A DNA stretch of 64,000 bases from a bacterium (GCA_028716385.1 JAQUPX010000008.1:1-64000), one strand, 5' to 3'; shown: positions 24,356 to 34,058, counted from the stretch's first letter. Translations and numbers: made by a program. The notes: a model not told the origin generated them from the sequence alone.

Positions 24356-24697
24356 ATGAAAATAAAAATAATACTTGTAGTTATGTCTGTTATTTTATTT
24401 TCGGGAATAACTGAAGCAAAATCTGTAGGTGGTCATATAATAAATGCAGATACAGCAGAGTATGCAAAAAATAGCACTAGTAGCTATTCTTTTTTTGTGG
24501 ACACTCTTTTGTCGGGAATGAGCGAAGATACTGTTTTGAATGTTGATTTTACATCAACTATAGAGGTTATGTTTACTCCAATAGATTCAATATGGGATGG
24601 ACATGTTGCAATAATTAGAAAAATAGATACATTAATTATTAAGTCGTCTTCTATTGAACCGGGATATAGACCATATCAAATACATTGGAAAATATAA
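24356..24697 (+). CDS. Secreted hypothetical protein, 113 residues
   Basis: Signal peptide (MKIKIILVVMSVILFSGITEA) and a beta-rich mature part (GHIINADTAEYA, then DTVLNVDFTSTIEVMFTPID). No clear ribosome site; probably translated by reinitiation from the gene before. It may form part of the fibre complex, a guess based on location. Confidence 0.55.
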   Translation: MKIKIILVVMSVILFSGITEAKSVGGHIINADTAEYAKNSTSSYSFFVDTLLSGMSEDTVLNVDFTSTIEVMFTPIDSIWDGHVAIIRKIDTLIIKSSSIEPGYRPYQIHWKI

Positions 24698-24712
24698 AAA
24701 TTAAAGAATAAA

Positions 24713-26821
24713 ATGATAAATTTAATATTACTATTTTGTCTAAATATTTCTGTGCATAGTAAATTTTATAATGATATTGTTGTGCAGAAAGATAGCGCAA
24801 AAGTTTCTATGATGAAAGATACGACCGGTTATTATTTTTTAAATAATAATGGAAGAATAGAACTACATAAAAAGTGTATAGCGAGTATTGGAAAAAGGTA
24901 TATGCTAATTTTAAAAGCAAAACAAGATTCGATAACCACAGCATTGCTTAATTATCAGGTTCCAGTTAGATGGATGTCAAGGTCAGGAATAGATAGTTCA
25001 AGGTTTAGGGGTCGTGTATACAGGCAAGAAGGAACGTTAGTTTATACAAATAATGAAAAAAATGTTGATTGGATAAAAATTCCTACAACTGATGACAGTA
25101 TAGTGATGTGGGATACTACAGCGGGTTTATTGGTAAATGAAAGTCCTAATGATGTATTCCCGACCACAGATGGTTGGGTAATGGTTCACCACTTGTCAGA
25201 GACGGATACTCCGATAGTTGATATGACTTCTAATAACAATAGAGGTATTGCATCGTCTGATGGTTTGCCACAAATGGATACTGTTTCATTGATTGGAAGT
25301 GGTCAATACTATAATACAGATGGTAGTGGCGGTATATATAAAAATATTAAGGTATTAAATTCTGCAAGCTTGCAACTGACAGACAGTTGTGTTATAGAAA
25401 TGTTGGTAAAACCAGCAACGTTTTCTAACTCAATATTAGATATGTCAACTTCTTATACTTTTGGAAGTCAAACGTATTGGAGTCCCTCTGGAAATTTATT
25501 TTTTGGGTATTATCCTGGCGGGTATCAATGTTTTGGTACTGCTGGTTCTGTAATTACTAATGGGGCTTGGAATTATCTTGTAGCAAAATTTAAAAAATCT
25601 TCATACTGCTCATTGTTCGTAAATGGACAATCTGTTGTAGGAAGTTGGATTCAAGGAGATGGAACAGTAACTTTGCCAGCAACAGCTAATAATTTAGTGG
25701 AAGGTAGAGGCAATGGCTCATATTGGTCCCCTACCGGGATGGATGGACTTATTGATGAGGTAAGAATAAGTAGTGATGTTACGCATAAAACAAAAGAATG
25801 GTTTACTAATCAATATTTGGCGATGGTAGACAGTCTTTTAACTTACAGGGTAGATTCGGTAGAGATTGGAACATTTTTATACGATTCGCTTATTGCAGTT
25901 CTTGGAGATACAGTTATAGGTAATGTGGCAAATTTTCAAACTTACATGAATCCTACACCATTAGATACATCAAAAGATTACAAACTTACAGGTAAGATTA
26001 CTATAATAGCTGGGGACACAATGACGCAGATGGGAGCCCCAATCTTTTCTGTTATTGATAGCAATCGTGTTCCGCAATGTACGGCAATGGTATATATTAA
26101 AAAATATCCAGGTGGTGATACGAATACTTGTGCTGCTTATTTTGAAATGGGTGGGGCTGATTTTGGTTCCGGAAGATTTAGCGCCGCGGGGTTAGGTATT
26201 GGAACGGTTCATATAGTTGGGTATGGCGATGGCACTCCATTGATATTACACCCAGCAGAAAATAATGAGGGGGATGCAATAATAGTAAAAGGCGTTAAAG
26301 GAAATGCTTCTTATTTAGAATCCTATGGTGGAATTGCTATATCGGGTATGGGGTATCATAACAGAGGGGTACAATCTTACTCTGGAAAGGGCTTGGTTTT
26401 TGGAACTACTATGCTTGGTCGTGGAACTGCCGTAGAAGCCAATATCACCGCAGGTGCAGGCGATTATTACCACCATCAAAGAGACACTGGATGGGTTGTC
26501 AATGCTAATCTCGGTGGAAACACATCGGCAGATTTAGCTGGTGAATGTAATATAACAGTTGGGTTTGCAAAAATACATAATATGTCTCTTTATGAAGATA
26601 GTTGTATTGGCTTCTGGGCTTACTCTGATAGCGCTTGGAAAAACTGGTGGGCAATAAAAATTGATGATGGAAGATGTCTTTTTGGTGGCGGTATGAAAGT
26701 TGGTAAAAATGGGATAATGATAGATTCTACAACCGAAATAAACCCAAGTGGTGGTGTCGGTGTGGACTCTATTATAGAATGGTCTAATGGAAAGGGTTTC
26801 GGAATACCAAGAGTTAGATAA
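24713..26821 (+). CDS. Secreted LamG/concanavalin-like fibre protein
   Basis: A 702-residue protein. The hydrophobic N terminus MINLILLFCLNISVHSKF resembles the leader of the next three genes. Residues about 90-165 look like a beta module of the kind that precedes LamG domains in surface proteins. Residues 165-360 form a LamG/concanavalin-like sandwich (CVIEMLVKPATFSNSILDM, AWNYLVAKFKKSSYCSLFV, GMDGLIDEVRIS). The rest is Gly-rich beta structure typical of fibre shafts. Probably binds glycans on the host surface. Confidence 0.65.
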   Translation: MINLILLFCLNISVHSKFYNDIVVQKDSAKVSMMKDTTGYYFLNNNGRIELHKKCIASIGKRYMLILKAKQDSITTALLNYQVPVRWMSRSGIDSSRFRGRVYRQEGTLVYTNNEKNVDWIKIPTTDDSIVMWDTTAGLLVNESPNDVFPTTDGWVMVHHLSETDTPIVDMTSNNNRGIASSDGLPQMDTVSLIGSGQYYNTDGSGGIYKNIKVLNSASLQLTDSCVIEMLVKPATFSNSILDMSTSYTFGSQTYWSPSGNLFFGYYPGGYQCFGTAGSVITNGAWNYLVAKFKKSSYCSLFVNGQSVVGSWIQGDGTVTLPATANNLVEGRGNGSYWSPTGMDGLIDEVRISSDVTHKTKEWFTNQYLAMVDSLLTYRVDSVEIGTFLYDSLIAVLGDTVIGNVANFQTYMNPTPLDTSKDYKLTGKITIIAGDTMTQMGAPIFSVIDSNRVPQCTAMVYIKKYPGGDTNTCAAYFEMGGADFGSGRFSAAGLGIGTVHIVGYGDGTPLILHPAENNEGDAIIVKGVKGNASYLESYGGIAISGMGYHNRGVQSYSGKGLVFGTTMLGRGTAVEANITAGAGDYYHHQRDTGWVVNANLGGNTSADLAGECNITVGFAKIHNMSLYEDSCIGFWAYSDSAWKNWWAIKIDDGRCLFGGGMKVGKNGIMIDSTTEINPSGGVGVDSIIEWSNGKGFGIPRVR

Positions 26822-26832
26822 AAGGGGGAGAT

Positions 26833-27816
26833 ATGAATATACTATTATTAGTAATACTTAATTTAGGAATAAGGCCTAATGATATTTCTTATAATAATGG
26901 AATGTTAAAAGATTCAGTTTGGAATCCTACATTAACTATAGCAACTCCATTGAATTATCATACAGGAATATTTATAAATGCCTGCTCTACTGTTAGCAAT
27001 AATCATAATTCGGCGCTGACAGGATACTGTGAGAATTTTGGCACTGCTGGGGCAAGAGGATTATTAGGAGTTGGAAAAGCAACCGGAACCGGTTCAAGTG
27101 ATGGAGTATGTGCCTTTGCTTATGGAACTGGAATCGGAGAAAACTATGGATTTAGAGGTTCAGCAGATAATACTTCGAGTGGAAATGCCTATGGTATATA
27201 TACGAATGTTACGGATAATGGGACAGGGTATCATTTTGGAGGATATCTTACATCATCAGCAAATACTGCAAATCCATCAGTTGGTGTGTCAGCCACTGCA
27301 TATAATAAAGGGTCTGGAGTAGTATATGGTGGTTCATTTACAGCTAGAGATAGTGGAACCGGTATACCTTATGGTGTATACGCTGAATCAGATAGTTATG
27401 CTGTATATGGAGCATCGAGAAGTGATAATTATGCAGGTTATTTTGTAGGAAATGTAACGGTTACAAAAGGAACAACTATTGGAACATTTTTGGAATTAGG
27501 TAGATCTCCACTAAGTCTTGTAAATGGGGATAACGATACTATTATTCCGACATCTAGTTATTTAGTGGTATCTGGTCCAACAGCTCCATTTTCAATAAAT
27601 GGAATAAAGCCATTTGGAACTAATAATGGAACCGTTCTTACTATAAGAAATAATACAGACCAAAATATGACATTGTCTAACCTATCTGTAAGGTGTGACG
27701 CTTCCTTTAGGATAAACACTCAATCTGTGGATGTTACTACCACGGGTTCTGGGACAGCGATATTAGTATATGATGCGAGTAGTGGAATATGGGAATTATT
27801 TAGTTTTGTACCATAA
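26833..27816 (+). CDS. Secreted Gly-rich fibre-like protein, GIRP leader
   Basis: A 327-residue protein beginning with a short hydrophobic leader that ends GIRPND (MNILLLVILNLGIRPND). Then Gly/Thr/Tyr-rich beta repeats (YGIYTNVTDNGTGYHFGGY, VYGASRSDNYAGYFVGNVTV) follow. These resemble the distal parts of phage and bacterial fibre proteins that precede a chaperone or tail-spike end. AAGGGGGAGAT precedes the ATG. A likely paralogue of the next gene. Confidence 0.6.
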   Translation: MNILLLVILNLGIRPNDISYNNGMLKDSVWNPTLTIATPLNYHTGIFINACSTVSNNHNSALTGYCENFGTAGARGLLGVGKATGTGSSDGVCAFAYGTGIGENYGFRGSADNTSSGNAYGIYTNVTDNGTGYHFGGYLTSSANTANPSVGVSATAYNKGSGVVYGGSFTARDSGTGIPYGVYAESDSYAVYGASRSDNYAGYFVGNVTVTKGTTIGTFLELGRSPLSLVNGDNDTIIPTSSYLVVSGPTAPFSINGIKPFGTNNGTVLTIRNNTDQNMTLSNLSVRCDASFRINTQSVDVTTTGSGTAILVYDASSGIWELFSFVP

Positions 27817-27820
27817 AAAT

Positions 27821-29041
27821 ATGAATATATTGTTTATCATTATAATTGGATTAGGTATTAGACCTAATGCTCCCGGTATGATTATTAATGGAAATACTAC
27901 GTATATAGCGAATCCAGATTCTATACCATTATATAGTGGTATTGTAGATATTGCATATAGCGCTGATGTTGATAGTGGAAGTAAATCCGCGGTGGCTTTT
28001 TCAGTTAGCGGGAGATATAACAACTTTACGCATTATTCTGGTGGGTTAAAAATACAAGAATCCCCACTTTCAAGTTCTTGGTTAAAAATAAATGGACATC
28101 GTTCAAGTGTCCCGGATAAGTATTATGCTATTGAAGGTATACTTACGGATACGCTAGGAGATTCGATGCACCATTTTATGGGAGTAGGTATTTATACTTG
28201 GGCAAGAATGGATTGTTATGCTGGGAGTAGAGTTGGCACAGATATAAGCCTATATGGATTTAAGGGGTATGTTTATGGAAAAGAGGGGACGGATAATAGT
28301 TTAACTGGTTTGGGATTATATTTATCGTATGGTTCAGGAAGTAAAAGGGGAATTAGTATTGATATTAGTGGAAAATCCGGAGCAGATATTTATGGAGATA
28401 TAATTACCGTTAGTAATGATAGTGATAATATTAATTATGCAGTTTATGGCAGTAAAAGAATAATATATAGTAATAATAATCAAATATTTGGTTATTATTC
28501 GGATGTTCACGATACTTCAGGAACACGAGCAGGGTATTGTTTTTATGGTTCGATGACTGGAGGGTCTGGTGGTGCGTTATCAGGTATTTATATAGATAGT
28601 ATACCTGAAGGAGTTAATAACTATGCCGGATATTTTAAAGGTGCAATAAAAGTAACCGGAAAAATGTCGGTAAACACAACAGGTAGATTTGGAGATACTA
28701 TATACACAAAAGGAATACAAGATAGTAGTTATATTTATACGACTGGAAATTTAACCACAGATGGAAATTTATCAGTAACCGGATTTATAATAGGAAGCGC
28801 AAAAACAAGAGGTATATTTCAATTCGGGGCAAATCAAACGGTTGATACTGTGGATATAGACGGGTTATCTGTGTCTTCAGTTGCAAATGCAAATCCCCGA
28901 ATAACATCAGATTCAACTAAAGCGATTAGATTTTCAACAATAGGAACAAAGTGCATTACAAATGGTATCGTATTAGATGTTGCAATCGCTGATACACAAT
29001 GGGCAAGATTATATGGAGTGAATTATACTGTAGAAAAATAA
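27821..29041 (+). CDS. Secreted Gly-rich fibre-like protein, GIRP leader
   Basis: Start at 27821 (MNILFIIIIGLGIRPNAPGM). An upstream ATG in the same frame overlaps the preceding gene and would give 17 extra residues that lack the shared leader. 406 residues of beta-structure with repeated YAGYFKGAIKVTG and YGxKR units, similar in style to the preceding gene. No ribosome site is obvious (AAAAAT before the ATG), so coupling is likely. Confidence 0.6.
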   Translation: MNILFIIIIGLGIRPNAPGMIINGNTTYIANPDSIPLYSGIVDIAYSADVDSGSKSAVAFSVSGRYNNFTHYSGGLKIQESPLSSSWLKINGHRSSVPDKYYAIEGILTDTLGDSMHHFMGVGIYTWARMDCYAGSRVGTDISLYGFKGYVYGKEGTDNSLTGLGLYLSYGSGSKRGISIDISGKSGADIYGDIITVSNDSDNINYAVYGSKRIIYSNNNQIFGYYSDVHDTSGTRAGYCFYGSMTGGSGGALSGIYIDSIPEGVNNYAGYFKGAIKVTGKMSVNTTGRFGDTIYTKGIQDSSYIYTTGNLTTDGNLSVTGFIIGSAKTRGIFQFGANQTVDTVDIDGLSVSSVANANPRITSDSTKAIRFSTIGTKCITNGIVLDVAIADTQWARLYGVNYTVEK

Positions 29042-29045
29042 AACA

Positions 29046-29876
29046 ATGAATATATTAATACTGTTTTTGTTAAATATAGGAGTAAGACCAGGGTTATCAA
29101 TGCCTGACACAGTAATATCTTGGAAATATATAGGTAGTCATTGGTGTTTTATAACAAAGAATGGAATAGTTACAGATACTGTATGGGCAAATAGTGATAC
29201 ATTAGCAAACGACACTACAGGTGGTTCTATAGACACTACTATAATAGAGCAAACTAAATCTGGAAAATTAAATGTTAAAAGTGGATTAAAAATTGGATGG
29301 TTAAATAGTTATACCAATCAGGATTCTAGTGGGTTTCAATGGGCAACTGGAAATGCAAGAAGTTATGAAGATGTTAGAGTTGCTGGATTAGGCATGAGGA
29401 CTAATGCAACTGCTCCGGATTTAATTCCTTTTGCACCAGCTATTACAAATTTATTAGCATACGGATTTGATGGAACCATAACCGCAGAACAGGCTTATTT
29501 TGCAATTCAAATGCCACATAGTTATGCCGAGAGTACATCTATTTATCCACATGTACATTGGGCGGGGGCATTAACGGATACCGGTAAAATTAAATGGCAA
29601 ATAGAATATACTTGGGCAAGCATAGAAAGTAATTTTGTAGCACCATCTACAATATCGGCAATTGATACCATGGATGTAATATGGAAACATGAAGTTTGTT
29701 ATTTTCCGGCAATTACCGGATCAAATAATAAAACAATAAGCAGTATGATAATGTGTAGGATATTTAGAAATCCTGCTGATGCGTCAGATACTTATCAGGG
29801 AGACGCGGCATTATTGGAAGTAGATTTTCATTTCATACAAAATACTATGGGTAGTAGAACGGAAAAAGTAAAATAA
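29046..29876 (+). CDS. Secreted beta protein, GVRP leader
   Basis: A 276-residue protein, MNILILFLLNIGVRPGLSMP, with the same leader as its two neighbours. The body has a beta-sandwich look (AYFAIQMPHSYAESTSIYPH, HWAGALTDTGKIKWQIEY, SMIMCRIFRNPADASDTY, ALLEVDFHFI). Similar uncharacterised beta proteins occur in phage structural regions, so a capsid decoration or fibre role is possible. The family is not certain. Confidence 0.55.
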   Translation: MNILILFLLNIGVRPGLSMPDTVISWKYIGSHWCFITKNGIVTDTVWANSDTLANDTTGGSIDTTIIEQTKSGKLNVKSGLKIGWLNSYTNQDSSGFQWATGNARSYEDVRVAGLGMRTNATAPDLIPFAPAITNLLAYGFDGTITAEQAYFAIQMPHSYAESTSIYPHVHWAGALTDTGKIKWQIEYTWASIESNFVAPSTISAIDTMDVIWKHEVCYFPAITGSNNKTISSMIMCRIFRNPADASDTYQGDAALLEVDFHFIQNTMGSRTEKVK

Positions 29877-29878
29877 AA

Positions 29879-29974
29879 ATGAACTATACTAAAAAAGATT
29901 GGTTTGATTGTTTTTATGGGGTATTTTGTTTGATTACTATTGGTTTTTGGAGCATCAAAGGTTGGTTAGAATGA
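29879..29974 (+). CDS. Single-pass membrane peptide, 31 residues
   Basis: MNYTKKDWFDCFYGVFCLIT then IGFWSIKGWLE. One membrane helix flanked by a basic N terminus and a short tail. It begins two bases after the preceding stop. Short coupled gene, unknown role. Confidence 0.5.
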   Translation: MNYTKKDWFDCFYGVFCLITIGFWSIKGWLE

Positions 29975-30003
29975 GGCGGTAGATAGAAAAGAAAGGGGAA
30001 AAA

Positions 30004-30318
30004 ATGAAAAAGTTTTTCCGGGATATGGATAAAGCGGATATAATTCTTTCAGTATTCTGGTCATTAGTTCTTATAAGTAGTGGATTATGTGGAATGATAG
30101 GAAAGGGCGCGGTAAATGAGTACACGTCAAATCAAACAACCCAAGATGTTGCTGTCATAAAAGAGCAGGTAGATACATTAAAATGGAAAATGGCTGCGAT
30201 AGAAAAAGATGCAAAAGAGATACCAACACTTAGAAATGCAGTAAATGATTTGAATACTAGTGTAGGAGAACTTAAAGGAGTTCTAATTGGGGCAAAAATT
30301 ATTCAAATATATAAATAG
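30004..30318 (+). CDS. Small membrane protein with coiled-coil tail
   Basis: A 104-residue protein. The N-terminal 15 residues are charged, a membrane helix follows (IILSVFWSLVLISSGLCGMI), then a coiled-coil region (VAVIKEQVDTLKWKMAAIEK) to the end. This layout is common among phage holin-like or spanin-like accessory proteins, but no specific family signature is visible. Site AGAAAGGGGAAAA. Confidence 0.6.
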   Translation: MKKFFRDMDKADIILSVFWSLVLISSGLCGMIGKGAVNEYTSNQTTQDVAVIKEQVDTLKWKMAAIEKDAKEIPTLRNAVNDLNTSVGELKGVLIGAKIIQIYK

Positions 30319-30333
30319 ACTAGGGGGAATTTT

Positions 30334-30951
30334 ATGGCAAAAGATACAAATATAGTTCGTCCAACACAAGTTTTAAGACAGAATTGGTTATATAGCACTG
30401 CAAACGACTTTCCTGTTGCACCAAATAATAGATTAGTGTTGCCGGTTACTTATCCTGAATTAACCGGGCAAACAATGGTTGGTTGGTGGACTACTGAATT
30501 AATATTGCATTTGGCGGGAAGTTTTATGGCTCCCGGAACATGGAAGTTGGTAATGGATTTTATCTCCGGATTAGAGGTTAATTATTTAATTAATGGGAAT
30601 AAAATGCCTTATGTTTCAAAACCGGTATTGCCAACCCCTCCGCCTGATTATCTTCGCTCTAATTTTAATGTTATAATTTATGATAATTATACTACCTTGG
30701 CATCAAATACCACTGCAAGATTGGCGTATAAGTTGCAAGAAGGAACAATCAAAATAAAGATAAAGGAAATCCATACTTCATTGCAACAATATACTGTGGA
30801 AGTTATTAATCCAAATCCTGCTTTATGGCCAACTGGTACAACATTGCCAGATCAGGCTGACCGATGTATGATACACTCATGGATAGACCTACGGGAAGAA
30901 AGTCAATATATTCCGGATTGTAAAAAAGAAGAAGAGGAGAGCTCATGCTAG
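30334..30951 (+). CDS. Hypothetical structural protein, 205 residues
   Basis: MAKDTNIVRPTQVLRQNWLY, then a beta-rich body (LVLPVTYPELTGQTMVGWW, TIKIKIKEIHTSLQQYTVEV) and an acidic, Cys-containing tail. No signal peptide. The length and strand pattern would suit a small jelly-roll or penton-like virion protein, but I cannot assign it. The stop overlaps the next start. Confidence 0.55.
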   Translation: MAKDTNIVRPTQVLRQNWLYSTANDFPVAPNNRLVLPVTYPELTGQTMVGWWTTELILHLAGSFMAPGTWKLVMDFISGLEVNYLINGNKMPYVSKPVLPTPPPDYLRSNFNVIIYDNYTTLASNTTARLAYKLQEGTIKIKIKEIHTSLQQYTVEVINPNPALWPTGTTLPDQADRCMIHSWIDLREESQYIPDCKKEEEESSC

Positions 30952-31286
30952 AGGATCAAATCGGAACTCCAGTCCCAAATATGTGGGGAGAGGCATTAAA
31001 AAGCGTAGTATCTGCCTTGCCGGTTATGATGTTGGCGGGAGGTAGAAACACTGGAACTCCGAGTCCCATGGGTGGAGTTGGAAATGCCATTTCGCGGGCA
31101 AAATCTATGCTTGGGTCCCATCCGTTTGTTAAGATTTGTGGGGCTTACCTAATTGCAGATGGAGCAATGTCTATAATATCAAAAAAGACTGATAGCATAA
31201 AAGCGCAAATTCCAAGAGTTATCCGGGCAGGAATTGGGTTATATTTAATTTTTGAATTACCAAAACACTTAAAGGAGCGTAACTAA
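30945..31286 (+). CDS. Membrane protein, 113 residues
   Basis: MLEDQIGTPVPNMWGEALKS, then weakly hydrophobic helices (VVSALPVMMLAGG; FVKICGAYLIADGAMSIIS; VIRAGIGLYLIFELPKHL). Start overlaps the upstream gene and its stop overlaps the next ATG, so the three genes 30334-31852 are coupled. Possible virion membrane protein. Confidence 0.55.
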   Translation: MLEDQIGTPVPNMWGEALKSVVSALPVMMLAGGRNTGTPSPMGGVGNAISRAKSMLGSHPFVKICGAYLIADGAMSIISKKTDSIKAQIPRVIRAGIGLYLIFELPKHLKERN

Positions 31287-31852
31287 TGGAATCACAACTT
31301 AACGAATCAGGAAATGTAAGGTATGTTACGATTAATGATAATCTGGACTTAATTAAATTAATGGGAAAAAGAGCCGGGGAATACTCTACTAATGAAATAG
31401 TAGATGAATGGGCAGAAAGGTTACATTTGAAAGGCGGTGTTCCTGAGATGTTTGAATTTGCAAGATCTGTCGTGGTATATAATAAGGACCCGATTATTAT
31501 GGATACGCTACGTATGCCGGATGTACTGTTAAAAAGAATAGCAAAAGAAGGTCGCACATCCGGGGATTGCGATTGCGCTTCGCTTTTGCTGGGGACTATG
31601 CTTCTTAATAGAGGGTACCCGATTAGATTTATTGCAGCGCATATAATTGGAAAGAATGAGCCCAAAAGTGAATACAATGGAATCAATCATGTATTTTTGG
31701 ATTATCGGGACGAGGATTCGCGGACTAAAGCTAAAAATTGGGTTGCGCTTGAGCCTTCCGCTAAAGATAAAGTACCGGTAGGGTATCAAGCTCCAAATTG
31801 TATAAGATTGTATGAAGTTTATCCAAAAGTTAAAGGTCAAATAATTAAATAA
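31286..31852 (+). CDS. Transglutaminase-like cysteine peptidase
   Basis: A 188-residue protein with the papain-like transglutaminase core. The catalytic Cys lies in TSGDCDCASLLLGTMLLNRG, a strand IRFIAAHIIG follows, the catalytic His is in INHVFLDY, and the third position is in WVALEPS, where an acidic residue is kept. Known members are peptidases or amidases. The N-terminal 90 residues are helical and may act as a pro-region. It is a good candidate for a protease acting on other proteins of the block, but its substrate is unknown. Confidence 0.75.
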   Translation: MESQLNESGNVRYVTINDNLDLIKLMGKRAGEYSTNEIVDEWAERLHLKGGVPEMFEFARSVVVYNKDPIIMDTLRMPDVLLKRIAKEGRTSGDCDCASLLLGTMLLNRGYPIRFIAAHIIGKNEPKSEYNGINHVFLDYRDEDSRTKAKNWVALEPSAKDKVPVGYQAPNCIRLYEVYPKVKGQIIK

Positions 31853-31865
31853 ACTAGGGGGGAAA

Positions 31866-32663
31866 GTGAGAAAGACGACAAAAAAAGTGGCAACAAAAGC
31901 AGCAAAGAAAGTAGCACCAAAAACGAAAATAGCTAAAAAAACGAAGTTTATTTCAATGAAATCGGCAAAGGATACGGTAAAAATAAATGGAGAAGAAACG
32001 GTAGTTCTTAATTCTCAAAGTCCGGTAACTCCTTTAGAAACTACTGCTCCTGTTTCCATACCTGAACCCGTTGAAGAAGTAAAGGCTCAAGAAGAAGTTA
32101 AGCCAACTCCAGAAGCTTCTGCTCCAGTTAGTATTATTCAACCAGTTTTTCATAAAAAGTTAAATATCGGATGTGGGATTCATTTTTTGACAAATTTTGG
32201 GTTTGAAAACATAGATGCAAATCCGAAATATAACGCTCACGCAACAATAATGAAAATAGAAGATATAATCCAGCAACCGGGCAGCATTGATGAAATATAT
32301 GTCGGACATTGCCTTGAACACCTAATCAACCCGGTAAAAGAATTAAAAAGATGGAAAGATTGGTTAAAGACTGGTGGAATTCTTTGGATTGTTATCCCGG
32401 AGCATGCCAGAGTAAAATATGCTGTCGAAAATGGGATTGAACAAATGTTTACTTATGAAGGTATTATGAAAGGACACCAGAATGGAGATATGAATAGTCC
32501 GTCAACACATAAAACACAATACACAGAAGCAACATTTATGGCACAGTTGATTGAAGCCGGATTTAAAAAAGAGCAGATTAAATTGATAGATGCTCCTTAC
32601 GATGAGTGCCCTTACCTTTTTTCGAGAATATCATGGCAGTTGGTTGCAAAGATAACGAAATAA
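31866..32663 (+). CDS. SAM-dependent methyltransferase with basic N terminus
   Basis: GTG start after GGGGGGAAA. The first 90 residues are a Lys/Ala-rich tail (KKVATKAAKKVAPKTK) and a Pro/Glu linker. Residues 95-265 form a class I methyltransferase related to the glycan-cassette type: KLNIGCGIHF, ENIDANPKYNAHATIMKIED, DEIYVGHCLEHL, LKTGGILWIVIPE. This type often sits among glycosyltransferases. The histone-like tail is unusual and may bind nucleic acid or an acidic partner. Confidence 0.75.
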   Translation: MRKTTKKVATKAAKKVAPKTKIAKKTKFISMKSAKDTVKINGEETVVLNSQSPVTPLETTAPVSIPEPVEEVKAQEEVKPTPEASAPVSIIQPVFHKKLNIGCGIHFLTNFGFENIDANPKYNAHATIMKIEDIIQQPGSIDEIYVGHCLEHLINPVKELKRWKDWLKTGGILWIVIPEHARVKYAVENGIEQMFTYEGIMKGHQNGDMNSPSTHKTQYTEATFMAQLIEAGFKKEQIKLIDAPYDECPYLFSRISWQLVAKITK

Positions 32664-32670
32664 AAAAACT

Positions 32671-33471
32671 ATGAAACCTGTAATCGCAGTATACATATCA
32701 CACAATAGGTTGGAATATGTTAAACAAACGCTTCCAGCCTTATTAGCACAGGATTACTCTCCATTACGGATTATATGTGTAGATAATGGGTCAACTGATG
32801 GAACCGTGGAGTTTATTCGAGAAGCTACAAAGAATGACCCAAGGGTAATTTTAAGAATGGAAGAAGAAAACTTGGGGCTTGGGAGGGCATTAAATATTGG
32901 ATTATCTTACAGAACTGCTGACGAGTATTTTCTTCCTATTTTGGATGACTATAAGATAAACAAACGGAATTTTATCATTGAACTTATTAATGCTTTCTCT
33001 TATCTCCCGGATGCGGGCAGGGTTGCTCATATTTTTTATGACTACTTCTCAAATGGTCAGGAACCAATTTTTGCCGAGAATGTAATTACTAGTTTATCCG
33101 AATGGAATGCGATAGAAGTGTCTAATTTAGTGTGTGGAAATTGTATGTATTGTCCGGGTATTTTCGTTAAACTTGGAAAGTTTTACGATGTTGAGCCAAT
33201 AAACAGATGGGCAATATCCGAATCTGGAGAAAGGCTGAAACTTGCCGGGTTTAAGAATTATCACATTAATACCAAAAATGTTTATTTTACAAGAATTGAT
33301 GATGATAGACCTTATCCTACGGATGATGAAAATAAGTATGCCTGCATTCACATACATAAAGAAAATGAATATCCCCAGGGAAGTTATAAAAAAACAAACA
33401 ATAAAAGTCCTGAATGGGGAATTTATGCAAGCCATATCTTTAACTTAAGCAGTAGAAATATAAAATTATGA
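32671..33471 (+). CDS. Family 2 glycosyltransferase
   Basis: A 266-residue protein with the GT-A fold: PVIAVYISHNRLEYVKQTLP, then IICVDNGSTDGTVEFIREAT, then EENLGLGRALNIGLSY and an ILDDYKINKRN metal-binding-type motif (DDY instead of DxD). It likely transfers a sugar to a surface glycan or virion protein. Its stop overlaps the following start. Confidence 0.85.
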   Translation: MKPVIAVYISHNRLEYVKQTLPALLAQDYSPLRIICVDNGSTDGTVEFIREATKNDPRVILRMEEENLGLGRALNIGLSYRTADEYFLPILDDYKINKRNFIIELINAFSYLPDAGRVAHIFYDYFSNGQEPIFAENVITSLSEWNAIEVSNLVCGNCMYCPGIFVKLGKFYDVEPINRWAISESGERLKLAGFKNYHINTKNVYFTRIDDDRPYPTDDENKYACIHIHKENEYPQGSYKKTNNKSPEWGIYASHIFNLSSRNIKL

Positions 33472-34058
33472 AAAGGATAAAAGAGATAGATATGAATACC
33501 GTAGAAAACTGGGATAAGTACTATACCCAAGAGCAACTACAGGCTCATTTTGAACGACAGGATACTTTTGACTTATTATCTTATATGATGGGGTATATTG
33601 GAAAACATGATACGATATTGGACGTAGCTACCGGAAGTGGGAGAATAACAAGAGTGCTGATCGAATCCGGTGGTCTTTCCCCTGATAATATCAGCGTAAC
33701 TGATTTTTGTGAAAATTCGGTTAAATTTGTAAAAGATAAGTTTCGGGGATTAAAAGAGGCTTTTGTGAGCAATATTTATAATATCGAGAAAGACGTTGCA
33801 AGTTACGATATTGTGATAGCTTGCGAAATACTTGAACACCTTACTGAACCTAAAATAGCGCTAGAGGGACTTATAAAACTGGCAAAAAAGAGAGTAATCG
33901 TGAGCGTTCCCAATAAGAATTCAATAGATACGGAATATCATATTTGGTCCTTTGATGAAAATGGGCTACATAGTCTTTTATCTTTCGGGTATAGGGTAAA
34001 GGTTATAGAAACTTTAGATAAAAAACATTTAGTTGGAATTATAGATATAGGAGATTAA
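33468..34058 (+). CDS. SAM-dependent methyltransferase
   Basis: A 196-residue class I methyltransferase. Motif I is TILDVATGSGRITRVLIESG, followed by NISVTDFCENSVKFVKDKF, DIVIACEILEHLTEPKIAL and RVIVSVPNKNS, as in UbiE/glycan methyltransferases. Start MKRIKEIDMNTVENWDKYY overlaps the glycosyltransferase stop by four bases. Probably acts in the same glycan pathway. Confidence 0.85.
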   Translation: MKRIKEIDMNTVENWDKYYTQEQLQAHFERQDTFDLLSYMMGYIGKHDTILDVATGSGRITRVLIESGGLSPDNISVTDFCENSVKFVKDKFRGLKEAFVSNIYNIEKDVASYDIVIACEILEHLTEPKIALEGLIKLAKKRVIVSVPNKNSIDTEYHIWSFDENGLHSLLSFGYRVKVIETLDKKHLVGIIDIGD

